From Aquiflexum gelatinilyticum (GTDB lineage: Bacteria; Bacteroidota; Bacteroidia; Cytophagales; Cyclobacteriaceae), in the NCBI RefSeq assembly GCF_024741135.1, contig NZ_JANSUY010000015.1:62001-126000 (forward strand): a stretch of 64,000 nt of DNA, in the 5' to 3' direction. The position numbers were made by a program, and so were the translations under genes. The notes below the pieces were generated by a model. It was given only the letters and a program-made list of their open reading frames with translations, did not search any database and had not been told where the DNA came from. Positions 14,934 to 24,363 of this stretch are shown in pieces (position 1 is the first letter of the stretch; each line of letters starts with the position of its first letter).

Positions 14934-16151
14934 ATGAAAATACTCCATACAGCGGATTGGCATTTGGGAAAAAGACTCCAGGAATTTTCCAGGTTGGAGG
15001 AGCAAAAGCTCGTCTTGGAAGAAATCATCCAGATCGCCGACCGTGAAGAAGTGGATTTGGTGCTGCTTGCAGGAGATATTTTTGACACATTCAATCCCAA
15101 CCATGAGGCTGTTGAGCTCCTGTACAAAACCCTCAAAAAACTCTCCAAAGACGGCCAAAGACCTGTTATCGCCATTTCCGGCAACCATGACAGTACGCAG
15201 TTTGTCGAAGCCCCGGATCCCTTGGCAAGAGAAGTGGGCATCTTTTTCTACAGCCGATATGACAGCGTCATTCCTACAGGAAAATTGGATAACGGCATCG
15301 AAGTTACCCGCAGCGAACCGGGATTTGTGGAAATCTGTATCCCAAAAAACAATTTCCCCATCAGGGTTATCCTCGCTCCCTATGCCAATGAAGTGCTTCT
15401 CAAAACCTACTTGGGAGAGGGAGACAGAGAAGCGGAGTTCAGGGAAGTTTTGGCTAATAAATGGGGGAAAATTGCAGACACCTATTGTCATGACAAAGGA
15501 GTGAATCTCTTTATGGGACATTTCTTTTTTATGAAAGAAGGTGGTCCTGTCGAACCGGAACCGGAATCCGAGCGGCCCATCCTCCATGTCGGTGGCACGC
15601 AGGCTCTTTTTACCCACAATATCCCAAACCAGATCCAATATGCCGCTTTGGGCCATCTGCACCGCTACCATGCCGTGGGCAAAAATCCCTTTCCGGTGGT
15701 CTATTCAAGTTCTCCCCTTGCCTACTCCTTCAGCGAAGCCGACCAACAAAAACAGGTCATTATCATTGAAGCTGAACCGGGAACAGCCGTCAGTTACAAG
15801 GCTATGGGTTTGGAAAAAGGAAGGCCGCTGTATAGAAAAACCTTTGATGATCTTCCTGCGACGGTGCAATGGCTAGAGCAAAACCCCTATTGCTTTGTCG
15901 AAATAACCTTTGTCACGGAGCATTCCATAGATGCCGCTACCCGCAAAGCCATCATGAAGGCCCACGACGGGATTGTCAGCCTGATTCCCCAAATCAAAAA
16001 TCCCCAAGGACAGGAAAGTCTCAGCCTGAAAGTCGAAGACCTCGGAAAGGACATGGTCACGCTTTTCAACATGTATTACAAAAGTGAAAAAGGTCAGGAA
16101 CCCAATGCGGAACTGATCGGGATTTTTAAAGAAGTCATCAGCCAAGAATAG
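14934..16151 (+). CDS. sbcD: Exonuclease SbcD (Mre11-type nuclease subunit)
   Basis: 405 residues, the normal length. Metallophosphatase motifs appear in order: ILHTADWHLGK (residues 3-13), LLAGDIFDTF, ISGNHDS, then the two His motifs FMGHFFF and ALGHLHRYH. It is the nuclease partner of SbcC, forming the bacterial Mre11-Rad50-like complex that cuts DNA hairpins and protein-blocked ends. sbcC follows after 84 bp containing a strong hairpin, so the pair is probably one operon with some control between the genes. The preceding toxin gene ends 33 bp upstream. Confidence 0.95.
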   Translation: MKILHTADWHLGKRLQEFSRLEEQKLVLEEIIQIADREEVDLVLLAGDIFDTFNPNHEAVELLYKTLKKLSKDGQRPVIAISGNHDSTQFVEAPDPLAREVGIFFYSRYDSVIPTGKLDNGIEVTRSEPGFVEICIPKNNFPIRVILAPYANEVLLKTYLGEGDREAEFREVLANKWGKIADTYCHDKGVNLFMGHFFFMKEGGPVEPEPESERPILHVGGTQALFTHNIPNQIQYAALGHLHRYHAVGKNPFPVVYSSSPLAYSFSEADQQKQVIIIEAEPGTAVSYKAMGLEKGRPLYRKTFDDLPATVQWLEQNPYCFVEITFVTEHSIDAATRKAIMKAHDGIVSLIPQIKNPQGQESLSLKVEDLGKDMVTLFNMYYKSEKGQEPNAELIGIFKEVISQE

Positions 16152-16179
16152 TCCAATCCTTTAAGAGTCCAAAACCCCT

Positions 16180-16212
16180 AATCCTCCAAGGGTTCAGAAC
16201 CCTTGGAGGATT
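16180..16212 (+). other. Strong hairpin between sbcD and sbcC
   Basis: Perfect 15-bp inverted repeat (16180-16194 and 16198-16212) with a 3-nt loop. No U-tract follows, so it is not a standard terminator. It could stabilise the sbcD message end or modulate sbcC expression. Confidence 0.6.
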
Positions 16213-16235
16213 TCCTAAACAAACCAAAACTACCC

Positions 16236-19200
16236 ATGATACCCGTTAAGCTCGAAATACAAGGACTTTATTCATACAAAGAAAAACAGACGATTGAGTT
16301 TGAACAGCTCACCGGAGCGGGTCTTTTTGGGATTTTTGGGGCTGTTGGAAGCGGCAAATCCTCCATTTTGGAAGCCATCCTTTTGGCGCTTTATGGCAGT
16401 ACAGAGCGGCTTTCTGACCGGGGAGAGAAGAACAGCATGCTCAACCTGCAGAGCAAAACCCTGCTGATCAATTTTGAATTTCGATCAGGGAAAAACAATT
16501 CCAAATCCTACCTCGCCCGCTATGCTGCCAAAAGAAATCCCAAAAACTTTGAAGAGGTCCGGCCGGGTGAGCATACTTTTTATGAAAAAGACGGAGACAA
16601 TCTGATTCCGATTACCCAAGGCGGTGAAGAAATCGTCGGGATGAAAAAAGAGCATTTCAAGCAGACTGTTATTATTCCTCAAGGCAAATTCAGGGAATTT
16701 ATCGACCTGACTCCCCAACCACGTGCGGAGATGATGAAGGAGCTTTTTGGTTTGGAAAGATTCGACCTTTCCCAAAAAACAGGAAGCCTGCTCAAAGCTG
16801 TCAGGGAAGAAAAAATCAGGTTGGAAACCCAACTTTTGGCTTTGGTAGATTATTCTCCCGAAGCATTGAAAGACAAAGAAAACCTGCGTTCTGAAAAAAC
16901 CATTTTCCTCGAAAAGGAAGAAAAAACCTTCCAAACCTTAGAAGCCGAATCTAAAAAACAGGAAGCACTGCAAGCCAAAAACCTGCAATTGATAGAACGA
17001 CAGAAGGAATGGAATAATCTTGAAATCCAAAGACCGGAAATTGAAGCTAAAAAAGCCATTTGGAAGGATTTTCTCAAAGCCAAAACTTACCTGAAGCCTG
17101 TTTGGGACCAAATTCAAGAAGCCAAAATCGAATTGGAAAAATACCGGGTCAGTGTGAAAAACTGCACTGATTTCAAAAAAACATATGAAGGTGAAGTTGC
17201 TGATCTGGTAAAACAGGAAGCGGAACTCAAAATAAAAGCAGACGACCGCCCAAATAGAGAAGCGAAAATCCGTGACCTCAAAAAGGTGATCGAAATCAAA
17301 GGATTATTGGCGGGTTTGAAGGATGCGGAAAAACAGGTGGAAACGCTCAGCCCGCATATCGAAAGCCTGAAAAATTCTCAAAAGGATATCGAAAATGCAA
17401 TCAAAGAAAAAGAATCCAAAATCGAAGGCATAAAGCTTCCGGATACAGACGAAATCTCAAACCTGAAAAGCGCAGCAAAAGATTGGACAAACCTCGAAAG
17501 CCAATTGGCAAAGTTGACAGAAGACTTCAATTTGCTCAGGCAGACATCGACAAGTTTGGATACAGCCATTTTTGATATCCAAAAACAGATTCCATCAGGG
17601 TTTGACAGCTTTGGAACTTGGATTGAAAACCAAAAAAAGCAAATCCAAAACCTTGAAACCGATAAGGAGAAACTACTCAGCAAAAAAGGTCTTGCTGCCC
17701 ATGTCCATCTTTTGCAGGACGGGGAAGCTTGTCCGCTTTGCGGTGCCACCGAGCATCCTGACCCGATCACAGCAAGTCAGGAAGAAAGTGAATGGAATGA
17801 TCTCTCTAAGCAAATAGAGGGGGCGAAATCGTCTTTGGAAAAAATAGTAAACCTATCCCAACAGCTCTCCGAGCAACAAATCCGTCAGGAAAATCATCGT
17901 CAAAACCTGGCAGCAAAAGAAAAAGAACTTGCCGATTCCAAGAAAGAATTGACTTCCCTGATGGAAAGTCTGAAGTTAAAAAACATTCCTTCCAAAGAGA
18001 GTCTGTCCAAGTTGATCGGAGATACTGATTTGGCTTTAAAGCAAAAAGACCAACTCGCACAGGAAATCAGGGAATTGAGAAAAAGCCAAGAGCAAGGAAA
18101 GGCTCTTTTGGAAAAAGAAGAACAGCAACTCCGTGCCGCCGAACAAAAGCAGGTGGCCTTGCACAGTACCGTTGCCGCCAAAAAAGATGAAATCAAAGAC
18201 CCCATATTCACCAAACCTTTTTTCGAGAAACCTACTGATTACATCGAAAACGCCATCTTCACAGTAGAAAAGGACATCGAAAAAACCATCCAAGACCTGG
18301 ACGGCAAGCGGAAAGTCCTCCAAGAAACCCGGGCGAAGCAATCCACCAACCTTGCAAATCTCAAGAATTTTGAAGATTTGGTAGAGAAGACAATAGTCAA
18401 AATTGTCGAGTTGGAAAGCCAATATGAAACCCTGAAAAAGACACATGGATTTGAAAGTGAGTCCGATCTTCAGGCCTTGTACCATCATTCCTTGGATGCC
18501 GACAAAACCGATGCGGAGATCCGCCAATATGAGGACAGGAGGCTACTTGTTCAAAATAACCTGGACAAACTTAAAGAGGAAGACGGTGTCTTGGACTTCA
18601 GCCAAGAAGCATTTGGGAGACTTTTGGATGAACTGAAGGAGAAAAGGTCAAGTTTGGAAGGATTCAGAAAACAACTGACTTTATTAATTCAGGACATCGA
18701 AGACAGCAAAACCAAATTGAATAAAAAACAAGAATTGGCAAAAGAATTCAGCATTTTGGAAAACAGGGAATCCAACCTGAGGGAATTGGACAACCTGTTC
18801 CGGGGAAGCGGATTTGTCAAGTATGTGAGCACGATTTACCTCAAAGAACTCTGCAATACGGCCAACCTGCGGTTTATGAAGCTCACCAAAAACAGCCTCA
18901 GTTTGGAAATTGACGACAACAACACATTTTGGGTGGTCGATTACCTCAATGGAGGCAAGAAGCGATTACTCAAAACCCTTTCCGGGGGACAGACTTTTCA
19001 GGCTTCCTTATGTCTTGCTTTGGCTTTGGCAGAAAAAGTCAAATCCCTCAATCAGGCCGATCAGAGTTTCTTTTTCTTGGATGAAGGTTTTGGGGCTTTG
19101 GACAGAAATGCCCTTCGTGTCGTCTTCGAAACCCTCAAGTCACTCCGCCACGAAAACCGGATCGTTGGCATCATTTCCCATGTGGAAGAACTCCAACAAG

Positions 19201-19268
19201 AAATCGGCGTCTATGCCAAGATTGAACTCGATCCTGAAAAAGGAAGTCAGGTGGGGTATTCTTTTTAA
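16236..19268 (+). CDS. sbcC: Exonuclease SbcC (Rad50-type ATPase subunit)
   Basis: 1,010 residues from ATG 16236, where the conserved start MIPVKLEIQGLYSY begins; 11 upstream in-frame codons are ignored. Walker A GAVGSGKSS at ~35-43; a Q-loop region (VIIPQGKFREFI); long coiled coils; zinc hook CPLC at Cys499-Cys502; second coiled coil; ABC signature LSGGQ and Walker B FFFLDEGFGALD near the C-terminus. This is a complete SMC-like ATPase that clamps DNA for SbcD. It follows sbcD. Immediately after its stop is a GAGATTTGAGA-type simple repeat of unknown role. Confidence 0.95.
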   Translation: MIPVKLEIQGLYSYKEKQTIEFEQLTGAGLFGIFGAVGSGKSSILEAILLALYGSTERLSDRGEKNSMLNLQSKTLLINFEFRSGKNNSKSYLARYAAKRNPKNFEEVRPGEHTFYEKDGDNLIPITQGGEEIVGMKKEHFKQTVIIPQGKFREFIDLTPQPRAEMMKELFGLERFDLSQKTGSLLKAVREEKIRLETQLLALVDYSPEALKDKENLRSEKTIFLEKEEKTFQTLEAESKKQEALQAKNLQLIERQKEWNNLEIQRPEIEAKKAIWKDFLKAKTYLKPVWDQIQEAKIELEKYRVSVKNCTDFKKTYEGEVADLVKQEAELKIKADDRPNREAKIRDLKKVIEIKGLLAGLKDAEKQVETLSPHIESLKNSQKDIENAIKEKESKIEGIKLPDTDEISNLKSAAKDWTNLESQLAKLTEDFNLLRQTSTSLDTAIFDIQKQIPSGFDSFGTWIENQKKQIQNLETDKEKLLSKKGLAAHVHLLQDGEACPLCGATEHPDPITASQEESEWNDLSKQIEGAKSSLEKIVNLSQQLSEQQIRQENHRQNLAAKEKELADSKKELTSLMESLKLKNIPSKESLSKLIGDTDLALKQKDQLAQEIRELRKSQEQGKALLEKEEQQLRAAEQKQVALHSTVAAKKDEIKDPIFTKPFFEKPTDYIENAIFTVEKDIEKTIQDLDGKRKVLQETRAKQSTNLANLKNFEDLVEKTIVKIVELESQYETLKKTHGFESESDLQALYHHSLDADKTDAEIRQYEDRRLLVQNNLDKLKEEDGVLDFSQEAFGRLLDELKEKRSSLEGFRKQLTLLIQDIEDSKTKLNKKQELAKEFSILENRESNLRELDNLFRGSGFVKYVSTIYLKELCNTANLRFMKLTKNSLSLEIDDNNTFWVVDYLNGGKKRLLKTLSGGQTFQASLCLALALAEKVKSLNQADQSFFFLDEGFGALDRNALRVVFETLKSLRHENRIVGIISHVEELQQEIGVYAKIELDPEKGSQVGYSF

Positions 19269-19472
19269 GACGGGAGATTTGAGACATGAGACAAGATTCC
19301 CCGTGGGTTTCAGTCTCTTCAGACCTATTGGTTCAGTCTTCCATTGGTTCAAGTCTCCTGACTTGGACCTTTAAAATGCAGTCTCCAGATTGCTAAGGCT
19401 GATGTTTGTACTTACTTAAATTCTTTATTCAGCCGATGTTTGTGTCTTCACAAAGATCTTAAAAAGACATTT
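19269..19472. other. Noncoding gap after sbcC with degenerate GAGA-rich and CAGTCT-rich repeats
   Basis: The first ~100 bp after the sbcC stop are made of degenerate GAGATTTGAGACATGAGAC and (T)TCAGTCT/GGTTCAGTCT units. Similar GAGA-rich sequence directly follows the stop codons at 30094 and 32491. No ORF with coding character is present. Confidence 0.5.
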
Positions 19473-19513
19473 TACTCAATTCATTGAGTATTTTTACTCA
19501 GTACCTTGAGTAA
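19473..19513. promoter_or_regulatory. Tandem dyads TACTCA-TTGAGTA, candidate operator pair
   Basis: Two neighbouring inverted repeats: TACTCAAT-TC-ATTGAGTA (19473-19490) and TTACTCA-6 nt-TGAGTAA (19494-19513). Their centres are 22 bp apart, about two helical turns, as expected for two regulator dimers on one DNA face. They lie ~210 bp upstream of the phosphoesterase gene. The remainder of 19514-19723 is AT-rich without a recognised element. Confidence 0.5.
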
Positions 19514-19723
19514 ATTCAAAATTTCATCATATTTTATTTATTATCAACACATTACAAAAATATAATAAGAAAAAATTCAGCTTATTCATGAAAGAATATG
19601 AGACTAAAAGGACAAAAAAATCCTTCCTTTACCATTCATAATAAAACCATAACCTCCAAATAATATACTCCTCGCATGATTGGCTTAATTTCATAACTTC
19701 ATAAATAAACATCCAATCCACCC

Positions 19724-21289
19724 ATGAAAAAATACATACTACTCATCGGACTCTCTTTGTTGAGTTTGTCTGGATATGGCCAAAATACAGTCACCGGCTA
19801 TGTGTATGAGGATCTCAATGCAAACGGAAAAAAAGAAAGACGTGAAAAAGGACTCCCAAATGTATCTGTATCCAATGGGATAGAAGTAGTCAAAACAGAT
19901 GACAAGGGTCAATATGTACTTCCGATCAAGGAAGATCAGACCATATTTGTGATCAAGCCATCGGATTACGCCCTGCCAAAAAACGAAAACAACCTTCCCA
20001 AGTTCTTTTACAGCCATAAGCCAAAAGGTTCTCCCACCAACCTGAAATATGCAGGCCTCAGTCCGACAGGAGTATTGCCCAAATCGGTGGATTTTGGACT
20101 TTTGCCCTCCACGTCCGAAAGCAAATTTACTGCTTTGGTATTCGGTGACCCACAGCCGTACAATATGACGGAGTTGGGATATTTTGAAAAAGGAGTGGTC
20201 AATGAAGTCGCTGGCATTCAGGGAATCCGCTTTGGGATATCGGTGGGCGACATCGCAGGAGATGACCTGTCCTTGTACCCAGCCTATGCAAAAACCATCG
20301 GAAAGGTAGGCGTGCCTTGGTTTTCAGTTATGGGAAATCACGACATGAACCTTGACGCGACAGCAGACGAGCTGACAGACGAGACTTTTGAATCAATTTT
20401 TGGCCCTGCCACCTATGCTTTCAATGAAGGTGATGTCCACTTTATAGTGTTGGAAAATATCCTCTATCCGGATCCAAGAGACGGACAGGGATATTGGGGA
20501 GGATTGAGGGCTGATCAGTTACAGTTTGTCGAGAACAACCTCAAACTCGTTCCAAAAGACAAATTGGTCGTGGTATTCATGCATATCCCGTTGTTTGAAG
20601 AGGGAGAAAGCTACAGGGACGAAGACAGAGAAAAACTGCTGGAACTGCTCTCGGATTTCCCAAATACCGTGTCGCTCTCCGCACATACGCACTATCAGAA
20701 GCAGACTTTTTTCGGAAAAGCGGAAGGGTATAACCAAAGCAAAGCCCATCACCATTATAACATCGGCACTCCTTCGGGAGATTGGTACAGCGGAAGGATG
20801 AGAGAAAGCGGCGTGCCCGAATCCACCATGCGTGACGGTTCGCCAAACGGTTATGTATTCATGGATTTTGAAGGCAACCAATACAAAGCGAGGTACAAAG
20901 CAGCCGGGAAACCCGACACCTATCAGATGGAAATCTTTGCTCCAAAAGTATTGGAGAAAGGAAAAAGAACCTCCACGGGAATTATTGTCAACTTCTTTAT
21001 GGGCACAGCCAATGATGAGGTACGTTACAGGATCGACAATGGCGAATGGAGAAAAATGACCAACCTCACAGATTACGACCCTTCTTATCTGCTCAAAATC
21101 TTCGAATGGGATACCACCGAAACACTCCTTGACGGAAGAAGGCCTTCCAATGCCGCGCGCACAGACCACCTTTGGAGAGCTCCGATATCTTCAGGTTTAG
21201 AATTAGGCGTGCATACCATCGAGGTCGAGGCCACGGACATGTTTGGCCAAAAACATACAGGAACCAAAACGTTTAGAATTGAGCAGTAA
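19724..21289 (+). CDS. Secreted calcineurin-like phosphoesterase with N- and C-terminal beta domains
   Basis: 521 residues. Signal peptide (MKKYILLIGLSLLSLSGYGQ). Residues ~22-115 form an SdrD/CNA-B-like domain (VTGYVYEDLNANGKKER, DDKGQYVLPI). The catalytic domain shows VFGDPQPYN, SVGDIAGDD, VMGNHDMN, FMHIPLF and SAHTHYQ, the metal ligands of calcineurin-type enzymes. The C-terminal ~130 residues (from IVNFFMGTANDEVRYRID) form the usual MetallophosC beta domain. Probably a periplasmic or outer-surface phosphoesterase; the substrate is unknown. It is a single-gene unit with a terminator at 21407. Confidence 0.88.
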   Translation: MKKYILLIGLSLLSLSGYGQNTVTGYVYEDLNANGKKERREKGLPNVSVSNGIEVVKTDDKGQYVLPIKEDQTIFVIKPSDYALPKNENNLPKFFYSHKPKGSPTNLKYAGLSPTGVLPKSVDFGLLPSTSESKFTALVFGDPQPYNMTELGYFEKGVVNEVAGIQGIRFGISVGDIAGDDLSLYPAYAKTIGKVGVPWFSVMGNHDMNLDATADELTDETFESIFGPATYAFNEGDVHFIVLENILYPDPRDGQGYWGGLRADQLQFVENNLKLVPKDKLVVVFMHIPLFEEGESYRDEDREKLLELLSDFPNTVSLSAHTHYQKQTFFGKAEGYNQSKAHHHYNIGTPSGDWYSGRMRESGVPESTMRDGSPNGYVFMDFEGNQYKARYKAAGKPDTYQMEIFAPKVLEKGKRTSTGIIVNFFMGTANDEVRYRIDNGEWRKMTNLTDYDPSYLLKIFEWDTTETLLDGRRPSNAARTDHLWRAPISSGLELGVHTIEVEATDMFGQKHTGTKTFRIEQ

Positions 21290-21406
21290 TTGATCTCTAA
21301 TCCATAAATCAATCGGATATTAATTGAAATCGGATATTGATGGATATTATGAGGTGAATTCTAAGTTTGATACTGGAACACATTGCCCATAAATCACAAG
21401 AAACTG

Positions 21407-21440
21407 AACACCCCAATCCTATACTTGGGGTGTTTTTTTA
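21407..21440 (+). terminator. Intrinsic terminator after the phosphoesterase gene
   Basis: Perfect 10-bp stem (21407-21416 with 21425-21434), 8-nt loop, then seven T within 21433-21439. Confidence 0.9.
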
Positions 21441-21469
21441 TTCCTTTCTTCCAATGACTTGTTTGCGCC

Positions 21470-21631
21470 CGTCACGCTGAACGTAGTGAAGTGTCTCAGT
21501 TAAGAGAGATTCTTCACCTTCGCAGGCTGCGGTTACCAATTACGAATTCGTCGGAGCCGTCACTCTGAGTGTAGCGAAGAGTCTCTTTTTTTGAGATCCT
21601 TCATCCTCGTACCTCGGATTCAGGATGACGG
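21470..21631. repeat. Two REP-like elements in the 21290-21850 gap
   Basis: Copies begin at 21470 (CGTCACGCTGAACGTAGTGA) and 21558 (CGTCACTCTGAGTGTAGCGA). Each continues with AAG, GTCTC and a GAGA-TCCTTC-like inverted part; the second closes with AGGATGACGG, complementary to its start. This CGTCAnnCTGAnnGTAGnGAAG sequence is the widespread REP-like repeat of Bacteroidota. The rest of the 561-bp gap holds only the terminator and AT-rich sequence before dinB. Confidence 0.75.
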
Positions 21632-21850
21632 GAATTCCATCGCCATTACCCTTTCTTAACATTTCAAAATTGTTAAAAACTTAGAATGACAGAGTTCAAC
21701 CCTTATTCGTTTTCTAAAAGTCATAAGAAAGCTACAGGCAATTGTCACAGTATTTTTGGATTTCCGGTAAACCTTCATTTTTCTTACTTTTCGGTATTGA
21801 AAAATATGTCTAAATTATAAACATTAAAATGTTTATTAAATTGACATATT

Positions 21851-23041
21851 ATGGAAAGGAAGAGGAGTATTGTCCACATGGATCTGGATTCGTTTTTTGT
21901 ATCGGTGGAGCGGCTGTATGACAGCAGGCTGAATGGAAAACCCATTCTCATCGGCGGATCGGGAGACCGGGGAGTCGTGGCTTCCTGCAGCTATGAGGCG
22001 AGGAAGTTTGGTGTGCACTCCGCCATGCCCATGCGCACGGCGCGGCAGCTTTGTCCGGAGGCACTGATCATCCGGGGGGATTTTGAGAAGTACAGCCAAA
22101 AGTCCCACGAGATCACCGAGATCATCCGGGAGGATGTGCCGTTGTTTGAAAAGTCCTCCATCGATGAATTTTATATCGACTATACCGGTATGGACAGGTT
22201 TTTTGGTTGCTTCAAGATGGCGCATGAACTCCGCAAAAGGATCATCAAAGAAAGCGGTCTGCCGATTTCTTTGGGGCTTTCGGAAAACAAAACTGTCTCC
22301 AAAGTAGCCACCGGAGAAGCCAAACCCAACAACGAAAAGGAAATCCCCTATGGGATGGAAAAACCCTTTCTCGCTCCCCTATCCGTCCGCAAGATTCCCA
22401 TGATCGGAGAAAAAACTTCGCACACCTTATACAATATGGGCGTCAAAAAGGTACAGACGCTGCAGGTCATGCCCGCCGAACTGCTGGAAGCTACTTTTGG
22501 GAAAAACGGCACCATGATCTGGGAAAAAGCCAACGGCATAGACCGCTCCCTTGTGACACCCTATTCCGAAGCAAAATCCATTTCGACCGAAAACACCTTC
22601 GAGCAGGACACCATCGATGTCAAGATGCTCGAAGCAAACCTCATCGCCATGACGGAGCAAATCTCCACCAAACTGCGCCAAAAACAACAGCTTACAGCCT
22701 GCGTGAGCGTGAAGATCCGCTATTCGGATTTTGACACACATACCGTGCAGCAGCGCGTGCCTTACACTTCTGCGGACCATACGCTGATCCCGATCGTGAA
22801 GGAATTGTTCAAAAAACTGTACAACCGCCGTATGCTGATCCGTCTGATCGGGGTGCGCTTCAGTCACCTTGTCCATGGCAATTACCAGATCAACCTCTTC
22901 GAAGATACGCAGGAGCAGATCCGGCTTTACCAGGCCCTCGACCGGCTCAATACCAGATATGGCGACAAAACCGTCTGCCGTGCCATCGGCATGTCCGTAG
23001 GCAGAAGGCGGTTCAATCCTTTTAATGGGGTGGCGATGTGA
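21851..23041 (+). CDS. dinB: DNA polymerase IV (Y-family translesion polymerase)
   Basis: 396 residues. Catalytic motifs: VHMDLDSFFVSVE (metal-binding Asp residues ~10-12), YEARKFGVHSAMP, and KSSIDEFYIDYT with the second acidic pair. A helix-hairpin-helix region (VRKIPMIGEKTSHTLYNMG) and the little-finger domain follow. Near the C-terminus QINLFED fits a beta-clamp binding motif. It copies damaged DNA at low fidelity. It is alone in its transcription unit; no LexA-type box was recognised upstream. A 12-bp inverted repeat lies downstream at 23155-23196. Confidence 0.95.
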   Translation: MERKRSIVHMDLDSFFVSVERLYDSRLNGKPILIGGSGDRGVVASCSYEARKFGVHSAMPMRTARQLCPEALIIRGDFEKYSQKSHEITEIIREDVPLFEKSSIDEFYIDYTGMDRFFGCFKMAHELRKRIIKESGLPISLGLSENKTVSKVATGEAKPNNEKEIPYGMEKPFLAPLSVRKIPMIGEKTSHTLYNMGVKKVQTLQVMPAELLEATFGKNGTMIWEKANGIDRSLVTPYSEAKSISTENTFEQDTIDVKMLEANLIAMTEQISTKLRQKQQLTACVSVKIRYSDFDTHTVQQRVPYTSADHTLIPIVKELFKKLYNRRMLIRLIGVRFSHLVHGNYQINLFEDTQEQIRLYQALDRLNTRYGDKTVCRAIGMSVGRRRFNPFNGVAM

Positions 23042-23154
23042 GGTATTATTCTACTTCTGAGCAGTTAAATGTTATCTAAAAAGTAATTTCTTATGGATGA
23101 GGAATGCTTTGAAACTTTGATTCCTTGTGAAGCTTTTCCAACCTAACCGAAAAT

Positions 23155-23196
23155 AAACATGTAATTCTTCGATCGTAACCGAAAAATTACATGTTT
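23155..23196. other. 12-bp inverted repeat downstream of dinB
   Basis: AAACATGTAATT (23155-23166) and its exact reverse complement (23185-23196) with an 18-nt loop. It lies between convergent genes and may protect or end transcripts from either side, though no long U-tract follows. Confidence 0.45.
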
Positions 23197-23269
23197 AAAA
23201 GTGGATAGGGCCAAATTGGATGAATTGACCCTGCTCAATTCCATTGAAAAGTCAGGCTTTCAATTTTCC

Positions 23270-24070
23270 TTATTTAACTTCCTCCGGCTTTTCTTTATAA
23301 ACTCTCACATAATCCACTTCCATCCTTTGGGGCCAAATATCAGCAGCAACACCTTTGCTGCCTCCCCAATCTCCGCCAACTGCAATGTTCATGATCAAGT
23401 GAAACGGCATATCAAATGGCCATTCTGCGGTATTTTTTTCAGTATTTACAAAAGTATGGTACAGTTCCCCGTCGATATAAAAATCAATTTTCTTTTCCTG
23501 CCAATCGATGGCATAAATATGGAATTCCTCTGAACAGGTAGGAACTGATTTGGTAGCTCCCTTTTGCGTCCCGATCCTGTGATTGAAAGCCTCAGTATGA
23601 ACCGTCCCGTGAACAGTTCCCTGGTCATAGCCTACATGCTCCATGATGTCGATTTCGCCGCTTTTGGGCCATCCCCCGTATTTGTTTTCTTCGGGAAGCA
23701 TCCATATCGCCGGCCAAGTCCCCAAGCCAGAGGGCAATTTGGCTTTAATCTCAATATATCCATATTGCCACGAAGAATTGCCTTTGGTAACTAATCGTGC
23801 CGAAGTGTAAGCCTTAGCATAACTGCTGTCCTGATGTGCTTCAATGATCAGGTTCCCATTTTCAACCCTTGCATTGGCAAGGGTTTCTTTGGTGTAATAT
23901 TGCAATTCATTGTTGCCCCAACCGTGATCACCGACATCATAAGTCCATTTGGTTGAGTCCGGAAGGCCATTTGTTTCAAATTCATCTGACCAGACTAGAT
24001 TCTGATCCTTTTCATTACATCCAAAAGCCATCAAAAGAAAGAAATAAATTGGTTTTACAATATTTTTCAT
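23270..24070 (-). CDS. GH16 family beta-glucanase lipoprotein (laminarinase-like)
   Basis: 266 residues. Lipoprotein signal ending AFGC (Cys18). The GH16 core starts with LVWSDEFETNGLPDSTKWTY. The catalytic motif GEIDIMEHVG gives nucleophile Glu139, Asp141 and acid/base Glu144. HGTVHTEAFNHR and MNIAVGGDWGG are further GH16 hallmarks. The enzyme should cut beta-1,3(-1,4) glucans such as laminarin at the cell surface or in the periplasm. It stands alone, not beside SusC/SusD genes, so there is no polysaccharide utilisation locus in view. Exact linkage specificity is not certain. Confidence 0.92.
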   Translation of the reverse strand: MKNIVKPIYFFLLMAFGCNEKDQNLVWSDEFETNGLPDSTKWTYDVGDHGWGNNELQYYTKETLANARVENGNLIIEAHQDSSYAKAYTSARLVTKGNSSWQYGYIEIKAKLPSGLGTWPAIWMLPEENKYGGWPKSGEIDIMEHVGYDQGTVHGTVHTEAFNHRIGTQKGATKSVPTCSEEFHIYAIDWQEKKIDFYIDGELYHTFVNTEKNTAEWPFDMPFHLIMNIAVGGDWGGSKGVAADIWPQRMEVDYVRVYKEKPEEVK

Positions 24071-24153
24071 AATAAATATCTAATATTTTTACTTTGGAAT
24101 GGTATTTGTTTCATTTAAAATGTATTTTATTTTAAACTTAAACCAAAGCTATT

Positions 24154-24354
24154 ATGTCACTTGACTTAAAGATTAAAGGAAACTGGAACGAACTGAAAGG
24201 TAAATTAAAAGAAAAATACGGGGAACTCACAGATGATGACCTTGTTTATGCAGAAGGTCAAGAAGACCAGTTGCTCGGTAGGCTCCAAAAGAAAACAGGC
24301 GCAGCAAAAGAGGAACTCAGCAAATTCCTATTTGGAAAAGAAAACCAAAACTAA
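24154..24354 (+). CDS. CsbD family stress-response small protein
   Basis: 66 residues, typical CsbD size. KIKGNWNELKGKLKEKYGEL (residues 6-25) is the family signature, followed by DDDLVYAEGQEDQLLGRLQ. Highly charged and helical, probably soluble. Family members are often among general-stress-induced genes; the molecular role is not settled. It is monocistronic, with a strong terminator 10 bp after its stop. Confidence 0.92.
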   Translation: MSLDLKIKGNWNELKGKLKEKYGELTDDDLVYAEGQEDQLLGRLQKKTGAAKEELSKFLFGKENQN

Positions 24355-24363
24355 AATAAGTAC

